DNA of 64,000 nt from Echiichthys vipera (taxonomy: Eukaryota; Chordata; Actinopteri; Perciformes; Trachinidae), in assembly GCA_963691815.1 (NCBI GenBank), contig OY829651.1, positions 14,819,634 through 14,883,633 on the forward strand, in the 5' to 3' direction. Shown here one piece after another: positions 12,393 to 26,000 of the stretch. A program made the position numbers and the translations under genes. The notes below the pieces were generated by a model that was given only the letters and a program-made list of their open reading frames with translations, was not told the DNA's origin and did no database searches. How positions within the stretch are numbered: position 1 is the first letter of the stretch; every line of letters begins with the position of its first letter.

Positions 12393-15300
12393 CTGTGCAA
12401 CTACAGGAGCATGTCTTGTGTCTTTACCCCCCATAGAAACTCTGCACCTCCTCCTCTGTGTTTTATTATGGTGATGAGCGCTGATTGCAGATTGTTATGG
12501 TGTTTGCACCTCTCATCTATCTGGCCCACACTGGGTATTTGGCCAGGCCTGATTGTGTTGATGGTGACACCAGCATCCTGTCCTTGGGTGGGGAGGCCCA
12601 ATAGCAGTCCAGACATAATGAAGGAGATGTAATCAACCAATGTCACACACAAAAAAGTCAAGAGTGAAGATGAAAGCTGTGTCTGTGTTCTACCATCCCA
12701 ACTTTACTCCCTGTTGATGCAAATCACACAATTACTGTTGTTGATGCTGGGGCATGCTTTTTTCGTAAACATTTTAGGCTGAGGTGAAATTTGACTGAAA
12801 ATTTGAGTTGTTTCTTTTCTCACTCTGACAACAAAGGTGACTCTGAGATGAAGGAATTAACATTAAATTAAGCCTGTACATTGTGTTGCTGTTGTATATT
12901 CTCAGTGGAGAAATGGATGCTTCACCCTTAAAACATACTTTTAATCAATGGCAACAAAAAGAAAGAAGCAAGTGCTTGGCACTGGGTTGTTCAAGAGATC
13001 TTTTCTCTCTTTGTGCACTTTGTCCTCTTTCCGTGCTTTGTTATTTGTTTTGGTGTTCTAATCTCAGCCAAGTCAATAATATTCTTTGTTGTCTGAAATT
13101 GTGTGTCGGGAACAAAAAGGCCTCCTCCTTTTGTTGAAAGTACCTGTCTGTGACTTTTCACTTTCTCTCAGACTCCCAGATAAAGTAATCATTAGATGTT
13201 GTTTTCTGCCTGCAATTACTTTCAGTTACAATGGGTCAAACACTAGGAAAGCAAAAGGGGTCGAGAGCAGACAAGGCTAGATGGATTACAGGCGAAGAAC
13301 TGTATAGGTCCCACAAGTGCTGATAAATACGTATGTGGCTCAGAGACTCGCCGTGTTCAAACGGCGTCTCAGTAAATGCATCAAAAGTAATTAGTCTAGA
13401 GTATATATGGACAACCTCGCTCCCCTCTTATCTGCGTCACATTGTCTCCTTTAAAAAAAGGCCATTCATTGCATCTGGCACTATTTGTCCTAAAAGAGTA
13501 AATGGGCTTTGCCATTTCTTATATCTCTCTTTGTATTGTTACTGCACAGAATTGCTCTGAAATTTATGTTTCAGTGGAAAAATCCACCACACTATTATCA
13601 TCGGTAACTCATTACCATTCACTGGCATGCGGTTCGTAGCTGATGAGAATGGCTTTTAGATGAAGACCGTGCGGCGATATTTCTATTGTTTTATTCCACA
13701 TTCTCTACTGTAATAAAATCTTGTTAATACAATTTTACAGTAGCTTAATCCCAGCACGTCTCCTCATAGATCTTAATTCATGTCAGCCTCCTACATGGCA
13801 CCACTGACCTCTGCAGCACAGCTGATATCTACCTTCCAAAGAGCACGGCAAGTTTTATTGCTAAAATGGAATATTTACTCCCTCCTCCACGCCCTTGTCA
13901 GCAGTGACAATGACAGCTCTTATTGCCTCGGCCAGGGATTATACTGTACCTCCTTCTGATAAAAGTAAAGAAAACCAAATAGCATTTGAGTCTGACGTGC
14001 AGAGAAAAGTGAATTTTCAGACTCATTGCCATAGAGACAGGCTTTTTCCAGAGAAGTCACAGACCTTGTCTCTGAGCGTGCATATTGTCATTTCTTCGTG
14101 AAAGGGATGTATGTGCAGTACTTCTAACCATTTCATAAAGTTTCCATTCATTCAGAAAGTAGAGTTTTGTGAGCTTTGCCATATCTTGTATAGAATCTTG
14201 AATTTAAGTGGACTGTCTTGTGTTTATAATTCTGTGAAAGTGAGACATTAGTCTCTACTTCAAATGATGATTGCCAGAGCTGTGGTGGATGTAATGCCAT
14301 CTATTTTCAGTGCAATACCAAGGAGTTTTAATAGCGCTATTATTATTAATGACCATCCATTTGCTTATCCAGATTGTACGTTTGGTGGGTATAAGGCCGA
14401 GTGAAGTGATAAAGTCTTGGTAATTACAAACCCAATTATTTCGACTGTGATCCTATTTGTTTGAAAGAATCTTCCATATTCTCGGGTTTCTTCCTATTGG
14501 TCTCTCTCTAGATGCAAGACCCATGCTCATGTACCCTCTGTGTCTTCTTTCCTCTCACTCTTCTGCTCTCATCTCATCCCTTATCACACAATATATGATA
14601 ATGATAATATTTTTGCACTCATGATAGCTGTAGTACTTGTTGTACTCCAGGATGGTTTTCTTTTATTTTCTGGCAACATTATACCTGTTGCAATTAAGAC
14701 TGAAAGAGCAAAGCTCTTGTTGATAATACTTTGGGTGGTCAAATGTTTATTTTCTTGGCATACTGACATTTTTGGAATATGTGTGAACTTTACCACTTTC
14801 GTGAGTGTTTGTGTGTTAGAAAGAAAAAAAAATTGATCTTTGCAGTGAATGTTGGGATAAAACAACTGTGTTGCATTGACAGCCCTTGTATCAAAACCTT
14901 TGACAGCAAAATAAGAATTTTGAGAATAAAATAAAAAACCTTCAATCCCATAGATCACAGCTAAAACATAAAATAATAAAAATAAAAAAACAGTGAGACA
15001 GTACTGCATCCATGAGCTAGATGTGTACACTAAACACGCAACACAAAAAATATATTTTAAATATAGCCTACAGCATGTGATAAAGCTTTCATTCGACAAT
15101 ACGTAGGTTTGATGAATATACATTCCAGGCTAAAAGAATGAATAGACTGCACCAATTAACACCGCAGAATGAGTCAGAGGCGTAGTCCACCTTCCTGATG
15201 GCTGTTTGAGGAATTTAATGTCCTAGTTGCATGCAATTATCCTTTTAATTAGCAATAATGAGTTTGTGCATGCTGAAATAATAAGTGGAATCGTGATATG

Positions 15301-18300
15301 TGTGCAGACCTTCATGTGAAGCTCATCAAGATGTAACTAGCTCTGTCAGTAAATATCATCAGCTGTCATGTTAAATATCTCATGCCATTGTTCTGAAAGG
15401 CTGGCTAATACGGATCCTGGCTGCGTGCATGTGTGTCTGCCTGTCAGAATTACTATTTGCAACAATGGATTTCATGGCCATTAGAGAAAAAAATGAGTGA
15501 GATTGAAAGCACACCAGTAGAATAAAAAGGTAAAATGTAATGTCAACATTCCAACATCTAGTTGGTAAGGTAGCAATGGAACAAACCTCGTGGGATTGAG
15601 CCATTTACTGTTTATCATGGCCGAATCCAATCATTACATTACTTTGGTGCCGAAATGTAACCAATTATCTTTATATTACCAACTGTGTACAGTAACATCA
15701 TGGACCAGAAAATCTGAATTACTGCTTATTATTTCAGCATTACAACCTCAATTAATATCCACAAAAACATGGCCATAAACATACAACAAATGTAACCAGA
15801 ATAATCCTATATTTACCTCTGTAATAGGATTTTCAGTGGAGACACTGCTGCGCCATGCATGCAAAAGTTAATTGTTTTAAATTAGAGCATGAATTTGTTT
15901 TCTGGGATGGTTCAGTATCAGAGCTGCACTTAAAGGAACATTATTATTGATGAATCACCTGCAAACCAGCAGGTTGGAATATTACAACAAATGCATTTGT
16001 TGTCTGCGCACAAAAAGTTGAGCATACATATACTATAATGAAACCTAATAATAGATGCACAATTTTTAAAGGAGGTTTTCTTAAGACTGGCTCAGAGGGG
16101 CATTTAGCAGACTCATGTGGTGATTAATTGTTGAGATGTTTATGTCATACGGATGTTATTTGTTTCCCTGCTTACAGAACAGAAACTTAAGTCTGAGTGA
16201 AAAAAAATAATATAGGCCTCAAAATTGCACTGGATTGAAAAATATTACACACATTCAAGTTATTTTGTCTTATATTTCTAAATTAAAGGTTTTAAAGTAC
16301 TCACATGATAGAAAGTGTCCAGTCTAATTCTAAGCTGCATTTTCACGCAGTTCAAACAGCATTCTCTTTGCTAATCTTTTGTATGCCATGCAGCGTTCTC
16401 TTGCCTCTCTCTTAGACATGTCTAATGTTTATACAAGCTGTAATGTTTGACCACTCAGATGGAAGGTCAGCTGAAGGTGGATGCAACGGTGTTCGATATG
16501 TGGCTGGCCAAAGGATGTGTTGATGTTGCAGAACAAGATTGCTGTAGGCTACCACTGGTATTGACCTTGCATATGACCATAAGATCAACTTGAAAACCTA
16601 GGACTGTGGCACTGTGGGGTGTCTCGAAATCCACAACAAGACCATAAATAATAGATAACCTTATGAGAGGGCATTCAAATTAGCCTGCGGGCTCTTTTGA
16701 ATCGGAACATGAATTGAATACCACTTAATTCCTGGATTAATTTGGGGTGATCGCAGGTGAACTAGTGTTAGATGTTCAAGTCCAGTCTGTAGAGTAACTA
16801 AAGAGGTATCAAAGTTTTTTTTGTTTTTTTTTTACACCACTGCTCAGTGAAGATGAATCATCTTAAATGAGAACGCGTCTGATCCGAGCTTTGCTGTCTA
16901 TTACACCCAGTTGTTTGCCATTATCCCCACTTGTCTGCCATTCAAATTTTCTTGAAGGGAACGTAGAAAAGAATGTTCTCAGCATCAGGGGATCCGTGGC
17001 ATCAGTGATGTGTGATTCCTCCTGCAAGCTCCGCGGGGTACAGTTGTTTCCCCTGAATACAAAAGACAACGGCATCACAAGCAGGCTGCGGCATACCTCT
17101 AGCTGACGAAAGCAGCCAGAGCTGTCAGCGACATCACTCACGTTCCCACCCTCCCAAACCCGCCACCGCCTATCCAAACTATCCAGCTGGAATAAAAAAT
17201 AGTACAGGCCCATGTCTTCTTTGGAAAGGCTTGATGTGAGATATTGCATACATAATTTGTAGGCACTGACGGCTGTTGACACAGAACTGCTGTGAGTTCA
17301 AGCTGTGTGAAGTCGCAGAGCCACAGACGTCCCTTTCATTTGTAAAGTATGCCACGTGAAAGCTTTACCTCCAGCTGCACTGATCATTTAAAGTTGAGGA
17401 GGTGGGAGGGAATCTAGCAGAGATGCACTTTTGAATGTGGGTGTTTCTGTTAGGAACATGTATTTGTGTGTCACAGTGCACGCTTGTGGAATAAGGAGTT
17501 AATGCTAATAGCATCAACTCATCAAAAAATGACAGTACCCTGAAAAGGCATCACCAACAGCAGAAAACACTTGGAGAGAGATTGAGTCAGGGCATGGCCA
17601 AGACTTGGCTCGACCCTATTGTGCTAGCTCAGAGAATGAGAAAGCAGCATCCATTTTTGCCTTAATGAAGTTAGTGACCCTCTGAAAGGTGACACATTTA
17701 CCGCCCAGGGGATTTATACACTCCTGCTCCAAGGCTCCAGTTCAATATGGAGAGGACAGATTTGACTCCACGTGGGCACTCCAAATATATCCTCACAATT
17801 TATACCCGGCGACTCATTTTCAGACACTGCCCTCATAATTAAAGTTGACGCTGTGCTATTCAATCTGCGGTCGCACGGAAATACAAAAAAGAAAATGAGT
17901 GCATTGGGGCGTTATACAACAATCTTGATAGTTTTGGGAGGCTGGACTGGTATCACTAAAGTAGAGTAATCACAATATACATTTTCATTTTGTAGAATGC
18001 CATAAAACAATAAACAACGGGGCGAGAAGATTTGTAGATGTTTGTGGAACTGAATGAAATAGTCCTCCCTTTATACTGGGGTCTAAGACCAATTAATTAT
18101 TCATGGCTTCCTTACTTATGCAAATATAATAAATAATTTCTACATGACAGCTTGAAGCTGAGGCCTAGAGAAGAGACGTGATGTTTGAATGAAGACCCCT
18201 CTTTCGTTTGCATGGCCTAGGAAACATAATACTGCAGGCTCCTGGTTGCCTTGGTGCGCACTGTTTTACATTCTAATTATCTAGCTTGACAGGCTTTATT

Positions 18301-18559
18301 GCTCAATGCTGAAGCCTCATCCCAGACTCATTCCACATGTGATGTCAGTGCCGGGATAATGAAATAAGATAGTATGAGTGCTTAGCCTTGCCCAGTTGAC
18401 TTCTCATTCCCTTTTAATTTTTTTTTCTTCCCTTCCATGCATGCAAACCTAAATGCTGCCACAATTAACCATGTATATTAGTTGTACCTGAATATGCTTA
18501 AGATGCTTACAGGATCCTGGGATAATGGGATTTTCTTTTCCCCAAGTAGAGTATTTGAG
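12393..18559 (+). other. Intronic sequence, no gene recognised
   Basis: No exon was supported. The longest open frame, minus strand 14584-15123 (179 codons), is rich in Phe, Tyr, Ile and Leu, as expected from translating AT-rich DNA, and shows no domain. The block at 18040-18420 looks like regulatory DNA, with an ATGCAAAT octamer at 18118-18125 and a TAATTAATTA-type string near 18091. Confidence 0.5.
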
Positions 18560-18818
18560 ACTTTCTATAAAGACCGCATCTATAGTGCATTATGAAGGCA
18601 TTCAAAGTGATTTCTAACGCACGTGTAATGCTTCATCACAACGCATATGATGTTTCCGATGCACAAAATAATCATAAAATCTTAGAGATATGATTTGCAA
18701 TGATTTAGAAAGTTTAAGTTGCTTATGGACACTCTATGAAACTGCCTGATTAAATGATGATTAAATCAAACTATGAATGCCCCCAAAATGCACTAAGGAT
18801 GTGGTCTTCATAGAAAGT
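18560..18818. mobile_element. MITE with 48-bp terminal inverted repeats
   Basis: Positions 18560-18607 and the reverse complement of 18771-18818 align without gaps, about 40 of 48 bases identical by eye. Both begin ACTTTCTAT and both contain AGTGCATT and GCATTCA. The 160-base centre has no coding potential. Length, inverted ends and lack of genes fit a miniature inverted-repeat transposable element. No target duplication was clear, so the superfamily is undecided. It sits about 480 bases upstream of the protocadherin exon. Confidence 0.75.
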
Positions 18819-19236
18819 GTTAGAGTTTTCTTAATTAACCAGATTCATTTTGGATTCTGGGAGATCAGAATGGTTTAAGGTGTGCCACATTGACACTGAT
18901 TAAAATAAACAATGCTTTGTTAAGAGAGTAAAGCCAATCCAAGACACTAACGAGATACATTTTTTTTCTATCTCTAATTAAGCTACAGGGAATTCCTTGC
19001 ATATTGTAGGTAAACAGACAGAGTCATGGGAATACCGATGGAAATTAAAAGCTCTGCTGGTGTTTTTCTCATTACAAGATGAAATTAAACATTTATCAGT
19101 GACTTTCATGCTGTTAAAAGGCTGACATTTTGTCGGTCCTTTCTTCTATTTACATTATGATTCATGAGTTCATGCAGTCTTGCCCCGGTAAAAGCCTTGC
19201 AGTCTCTGTATGTTTGGACCTGTTGGATTAACAATG

Positions 19237-19298
19237 TCTTTTTTTTCTTTTTCTTTTTCTTTTCCTTTTTCTATCTCTCCTCCTCTTCTTTTTTACAG
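19237..19298 (+). promoter_or_regulatory. 3' splice site and polypyrimidine tract of the last pcdh11-like intron
   Basis: About 60 bases are nearly all C and T, with repeated CTTTT units, and end in TTTTACAG immediately before the open frame. This is a strong vertebrate acceptor and fixes the exon start at 19299. No in-frame ATG precedes the conserved residues, so this is an internal splice boundary and not a start codon. Confidence 0.85.
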
Positions 19299-19759
19299 CC
19301 ATTGAGGTGAACCTACAGAAAGCCTTGGCTGAGGCCTCTGAGACCTGTACCCAGGAGTGTCTAATACTGGGCCACTCTGACAGCTGCTGGATGCCCCCAG
19401 CCTTGGCCCAGTTCCAGGGTCCTGGCAGTAACAGCCCCACCTCCACCCCTATCACCACCGCTATCACCGGTACAATGCCCTCTTTCGGCTTCCAGCAGAG
19501 CTGCGCCAGGGGAGCAAAAGCTAACATAGTTGGCATGGGCGTCATGGATGGTCGCCATACCCTGGGCAGGTCTGTGCCCAAAAGAGATGAACTGGACAAA
19601 GGGATCAAGCGGCCACAGTTCTACAACACCCTGGATAGACACTGCAGTAAGAAGGAGGACCCTATCAAGGTCATTCCTCTGGCGAGCTTCTCCTCCCCCG
19701 GGCAGCAGACGCCCACCGGTGGGGGCAGCAGTTCTTTCTTACATGAGCACCAGTTGTAA
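19299..19759 (+). CDS. pcdh11: Terminal coding exon of a delta-1 protocadherin (PCDH11-like)
   Basis: The exon follows a long pyrimidine tract and a TTTTACAG acceptor ending at 19298. It starts in phase 1: its first two bases, CC, complete a codon begun upstream. The frame stays open to a TAA at 19757-19759, giving about 153 residues. They open IEVNLQKALAEASETCTQEC and continue into LGHSDSCWMPPAL. A Ser/Thr/Pro/Gly-rich linker follows, then QFYNTLDRHCSKKEDPIKVI and a C-terminal HEHQL. From memory, delta-1 protocadherins share the CTQECL...GHSDxCWMP block. The QFY...IKVIPL...F block near the end matches PCDH11 better than PCDH9, which ends in a similar EHQL. The product would be the cytoplasmic end of a single-pass cell-adhesion cadherin, mostly neural. 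The ectodomain, membrane and conserved-motif exons lie outside the window. PCDH7 or PCDH1 paralogues are the main alternative to the PCDH11 assignment. Confidence 0.8.
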
Positions 19760-20060
19760 GAGTAAAAGACAGATCTTCATCGCCCTGACATACATGTGAC
19801 TCGATCCATAGACAGCTTGTTGACAGTAACTATGTGATCAGTATGTATGCGTACACGTGGAGGTATGCATAATTTGAATGACTTTTGACCAGCTCCAGCT
19901 CAGTTTTACTAATGAAGACAGCTGAGAATGGATTCGATCATGATGATGTTATTCAGACAAAATGTCATGGTCTGACAGCTAAAGTATTTGAAAGGAAATG
20001 TAGGTCTTAACACTGCAGGCCCATGTATAATAAATAAAGGTAGTTCTATGCCAAAGTAGT
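19760..20060 (+). other. Proximal 3' UTR of the pcdh11-like gene
   Basis: Sequence directly after the TAA is non-coding in all frames and leads to two overlapping AATAAA hexamers at 20029-20034 and 20033-20038. Cleavage would be expected 10-30 bases later. An A-run near 20070 is genomic and could cause internal oligo-dT priming. Protocadherin 3' UTRs are often kilobases long, so this end is only the first plausible site. Confidence 0.5.
20029..20038 (+). terminator. Candidate polyadenylation signal (two overlapping AATAAA)
   Basis: Two canonical AATAAA hexamers overlap by two bases, 270 bases after the protocadherin stop codon. The sequence shows the motif. Its use is inferred. Confidence 0.45.
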
Positions 20061-23000
20061 TCCATCACAGAAAAAAAAAAAAAAATTGCTTTCAGTTTGG
20101 TGATTGTTGCTTCGTGATAAGAAAGGGCAATGTACGCTTTAAGAGTTTTGGGCCCAGCTTTGTGGAACTTTGTCCTAAAAGAAGATTTCTTTGCGCAGAA
20201 ACACTTGCAAATGCAGTTTCTTTGTATTGAGTGAGCTAAATTGGGCTAAATGTTAATTATGAGCTCTGTGTGGATGGTGCTTCTGTTCAAGTTCTAGTAA
20301 AGTATTGCTCTGTATAACATGCAGCTCAAACTCCTTTGGTGGTGGAAGATGTTTCTTTTGTCCTTCCTGAACATGTTTCAGAAGTCTATTTTTGTCAGGG
20401 GACTGCAGACGGATAAAAAAAAAAGTCTAAAGTCTACAAAGCATAACTAGGCCAATGGTAGACAACACTGGTAATCTTTTGCGTTCTACATTTTCACTGT
20501 GGACCAGCACATAAAATATAACTCCTCTGTATACACTCAAGATATTTTCCTTATGGTGGTTGCTCCGTCTCTGCCAACTCTATTAGGAAAATGTTCACTC
20601 CTTGCATTACTTCAGCAGCTTAGCCTTGAAAGGCACAAACAGATACGCTTTGGAAACGTACCCTTTGTTTCCTTTCCTTTGTTTCTATTTCTCACATTTT
20701 GCTGCTCAGAAACACTCAATAATAGCTATGGAGCCAATTATGAAATTCTCAGTCTAATTACTTTGATGTGTGATCTCAGTAGCGACCCTCATTGTAGTTA
20801 GGTGGTCTGGAATGGTTCTCCTGACGAGCCAGATACTATATGTGCTCTGCATATGCAGAGGCAATGAAAGGGTGACAAGCTCTCAGAAATAGTATCCCAT
20901 CATATCATTAATAACAGCATTTATTCTTGCTCTTAATTACTATTGTGTGTTTTTACACAACTCAGTTTGGCTGCAAAGTTTCTATTATCAGTTTTAACTA
21001 TGTGTTGACACTGAAATAATCAACCTGGTCGCCAGAATAGAATGTTGGCATTGTACATTTTTGCAAACCACAGATACTATTAATATGGATATTCCTGAAC
21101 CTCTGCAACCCACTCTCATTCCCTACTCTTTATATACCAACACCTTTTGATGCTCAGGTCGCAGTTTTAAACACATGATTAACTTTGTGAATTCAAACAA
21201 AAAGGATTAAAGTTACTTAGGTTTAGTCATTATAACTACATAGATAGGTTTAGCTTAAAATAAATACATCTAGTATGTAATTAAGTTTCACTTTGATATG
21301 GGACGGGACACAAACGGGTTGGAGGTTCGGTGTGTGTTTGACCCAACTATCCAGCCTGACCTCCTCCCTACGCTAAGATACAGTACAACACCTGACTACT
21401 GGTACACTTGCTCTGAACTTGTAATATTACCTTTGATAATTTTACATTGAGTAAGCTGAAAGCACATGTAATAGGGTGCCAAAAATGTTAAATGTTGTTG
21501 CAGAATCGTACAATACCAACCTTTTGTCTGGTGACCAAGCTGGAAATAAAAGACCAGCGTACAATTCTTCAGGGCCCAGACTCTAGCTAAATTATTTATG
21601 TTAATGTTATTTTTGCAGTAATCATAACGATAGGCAACTGCACTATTTAAAAGGACCCCCTGCAGGATGCCCTTCACCATGTTTTCATCATACATGCACT
21701 GCATCACTGCCTGTGTGTGTAAATTGTACTGATGATGATAACTATTTCAGACTTACTTGCTGCTGTAACAGATTGGGTGCAGTATAATCTATTGCTACAG
21801 CAATAAGCGACTTTGCTGATATTCATTTTTCTTCTCACTAACATCCAAGCCAGGTGTCTACATCATCAGGTATATGATTCATGCGATTCATTTTCTTCTA
21901 CCATCTTGCAAATTGGGAGCAGGCCTAAATCTATAATGCAATGTGGCATTCTGGAGGGAGGACGCAAGGCAAATTGTGTTTGCAAGCTCTTAGCTACCAC
22001 ACCTATTCTCTCTGATACTTGGGGTCAGTACTCTTATCATTATAAAGTGGATTTATCTGAGAGTCAGTGAAATGATCACTTAAAGGAACAGTGTGTCAAG
22101 GACACGGAAAAGGGGCAATTCAATTTTAACTCAGTCAATTACGAAAATGAATTGAATTCAAAACAGTTAAATATCTTACTATAAGCATCCTGTGATGAAA
22201 ATGTCCCAGTCTGGGAATCCATTTTCAGCTCATTTACTAATACGTCTTTTCCCTCTATCACTTTTCATCTAATTTCATAGTTATAGTGCAGACATGTATC
22301 ACCACTTGGTATAAACAATGCATATTTAATCAAAAGGAGAACATATCAAAGTGAACACAAATCATGATGTCACTGAAATTGAAATTGTATCATTCTGACA
22401 AATGCAAATCCAAGTACTTGTTGTTTTTTTTAATGTTGCCTAAGAAAAACTATTTTCAGTCTCTTTATACAATCATGTGAATAAGTAGGGCAGAAAAAAA
22501 AATCCTAGTTGGATCTTTTCAACAAAAATACATCTGCAAAATAACAATTAGGTTTTTAAGAAATGTTTCCTTTCATTAACGATAAGAAGTGCAGACACTA
22601 TCTGCTGTTGGAGTGTTTATAAATATGACACATGAAATGATGCCCTTCCTCATATCATGGAGGGACAATATCCATGAAATATGTATTGGATAGTACACTG
22701 TCACACAGTAATAGAAATGTGATTGTTTGAAATGATTTATCCAATCACATGTGTACAGTAAGCACCTAACCCTAACTGTGTTTTAACTTATTCTGCCTAC
22801 GTAACTCCTGTGTATTGTAATGTTGCAGCAGCAACATAATTGAAAGATATCTTCTAGAAGGAATATTATACTAACTGCATGAATGTTCATCTGTTGCTTT
22901 TGATACCAACATGGCATTTCTGTCTACTGCAGTCCTACTTTTTTTTAACCATTTGCTCTTCGAGAGGTGAAAGTAGTGGTGTTTTAATTATTTATTTCTC

Positions 23001-26000
23001 ATACAAAGAGCATATCACATGAGTGTGCATTTGTTATTTGTGGGGATGAGACTCCCCTGAGTAAATAGTGTTGCTCTGTGTCAAAGGTTTTCATCTTTTA
23101 CAAAACACACAGTGATATACAGACAAAATGTGGAGGATAATCAAAGGTTTTCAGTTTACATGATTTTACTTTCATTATGTTCTTACTTTTATAATTCCCT
23201 CTGCCCTAAAAGTAAGGATAGTATACAGAAAACTGAAGATTGTTTTTTTTCTTTCATTTTCAGACTTTCTATTCCAAATGTGTGTCGTGATTACCATGTC
23301 AATTTGTGTCATAATTTGCATGAACTGTTTGGATCTCCACAAGGCGTTTTTGACACTGGACTGTGTAGTTCTTGCATCCATCATTAGATTCAGTTTCAGT
23401 ATTGATGTTTACTGATCTACATGTTTGTCTGTCCTATGGAACAAACAAATGTTACACAGTGTACACATTCAAACTTTGTAAAGTGTGCGTACCACCTATG
23501 CCTCTACATACACTCAAATATCTATACTGTCAGGTGAACTCAATTTTAAACTGTACATAGCAGTACCCCTAACAACTAGTAATAACAATTACGAACTAGA
23601 AATACACATACAGTAATGACTAAATGCTACAGGCTAAATACTGGAATTTGCCAAGTTAATAAAAAGGAAAAAGGGAAAACATAAGAAGTGATGAGATGAC
23701 AATCTCTCTTGTAATATAAATGGATACATATGCATAATATTGGTGTGAGAGTGTGTTTGAATGTGTTTATAGGTGATCTTGTATGTGTGTGTGAGGGAGA
23801 GAGTGTGTGTCTCCTTGCATGTATGAGCCTGTGTGTGCACATATGTGTGTACTGGCATGCACCTTGCCAGAGTATTTTATGTACACAAATGTATCTTGTA
23901 CAAAAACTATATCAAAATATGATATAAGACTTAAGTATATGCTTGTAAATTAGTCATCAGTGAGTCAGTTTTGCTTTGAGAGAAGGCTTAAATGCTTGCC
24001 AGCGAATCTGTATTGGTCAGTTAAAGCTATACAGTCTGTGTTGTCATGCCTTTGTAAGATATCCCATTTGAATCTATGAAAAAAATGACCTTCCATATAG
24101 TGAAATGATTTTTCTTGTCATTGAGTTTTACTTGAGCCATTAAATATTGAGTCCTCAAAGAATGCACGGATCAGCCTTGTCCTTCACTTTACATTGTTGT
24201 TTGATTAGGTTTTTCTGAGAGCATTGTCACATCAGTGATATATGTCCCATGAGAGCAGGCCTTTACTGTTGCCACTTATGGCAATTACAAGCTAATGATA
24301 TAAGACCCGTCAAATTGGACATGGCAATTCACCTTCATCATTTCTGGAAGTAAATAACACTGGGGAGAAAAACTGAACCTATGACATATATGTGTATATA
24401 TATATGGGAAAAAAGAAAATCTTATTAAACATGATATGGAGCTGCAGGAATCACATGGAGAGTAGGCTCAAGGTTTACTTTCACACTTTTAGCCACCTCA
24501 TACTTATTTGTTGGAAGGGGCCTGCTACCCCTACCAGTAGGTTCAGATCATCATTATAATTTGTTCACATAGGACTTGGAACCTAAAATTTCCCTGAAAG
24601 TTGTCCTTAATGGTAAACACATAAGTGTCTGAATTGCAAACAAACATGGATGCCTCAAGGCCATCATTCCAGGTGGAGAATTGAAATCGAAACTGCAATA
24701 CGTGATTTCTTTTTGTCTACAGACAGCCAATATTGATGGTAAGTATCACCTTAGAAATTTGATATGGTGAACAAACATTGGCATCCACATTCAAGAGCTA
24801 TGGAGCAATATTAGCATTAATTTGGAGTCCTGTCTTTGGCCACGTGGTATGTGTAACTCCAATATTCACTCTCTTTTTAACTCTGCTTTTGGCCTCTACC
24901 AAGTCCTGAGGGAAATATCTGGATCTTTGACTGCTAAATGCCCCACTGTATGCACCAGCTAGTCGCTAATTGTGTCTGTCTACTTTGTGGTGCTGAGCCA
25001 GTAGCTTACAATGAGTTTTTAGAGTTTTTTCACTGAAAACAGCTTTGGCCACTAAACAACACTAATGAGAGCAATAAGACTGGATCAAAACAGTAAATTG
25101 TGATCATTGAAATGAAAACAATGAGCTGAAAAATTGCTTTAAAGTCCTGTAAAGCTAATGTACTGCAGAGTCGGGTGATGATTTCCATTTGGTTCATCGA
25201 CAGCGACTCGTGTCACATGCAACTGGTCATCCATTGTTAATACTGTTCTCATCACTACATTCCACCCTACATAATGTGAACATGGCATCTATTCATAACG
25301 TTGTAGATATAATTGCAGAAAAGGTATTTTTTTTACCCCATCAATGATGTGAAAAACACCTTAAATTCATATGTATGTGGTCAAAAGAATCAATCAAGGC
25401 TTTCAAAATATAGCTTGTGGCACCTTTAGAGTCCAAAGGGCACTTTGATGGTTTCTGTTTAGGAAAGACAGAGCACTCAATCATTAATCATCATAAATCA
25501 ATTCCTACATCTTTTAATTTGGTCTAACAATACAAATCAATGATCTTCCTCTCTCAAGGTTGCTCCACCACTCGTTAGACTGTCCAGCCATTATCATATC
25601 AGCATTGACCATAGTCTCTAGGAAGTAGCCTATACATTTCAGAAGAAATCAATAGAAAACAATAAACCTTAAATTTAGCCTTTTGGTTCTAGGGGCCAAG
25701 AACTAAATGCACGTTTTTGCCAGGAGTAGAAAAAGGAATCCATTCATTCATGTGCCATGGCTGCTCAAAATGTCAACTTTGATTTACTTTAGACCCACTA
25801 TGCATCATCATCTCTCAGCATCTTCAGTAATACCCTGAGGCTGTCCACTCTACTTGTGGCCATATGGCCTCATCTAGAGCGAAAATACAGAAAGCACTGT
25901 ACTTGGCATTATAGTTTGTTCATTTTTTGTTTATTCTTTTACCTTCTTTTGCCCATAGCTTGTTATACACCTGCACTGTGTATCTATGTATTCATCCATG

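Noticed and set aside
14584..15123. Longest open frame in the window, minus strand, 179 codons
   Set aside because: Composition (Phe, Tyr, Ile, Leu, Ser, Thr) is that of translated AT-rich DNA, with no domain, no splice context and no homologue that I recognise.
16863..17282. Minus-strand open frame of 139 codons
   Set aside because: No domain or periodicity. It overlaps a plus frame of 79 codons equally without features, and it is intronic.
19228..19642. Antisense and alternative frames over the protocadherin exon
   Set aside because: They are shadows of the real exon, which has the conserved HSDSCWMP and IKVIPL motifs and a proper acceptor.
22080..22110. MITE-like start AAAGGAACAGTGTGT
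   Set aside because: No inverted partner or target duplication found nearby, so no element can be delimited.
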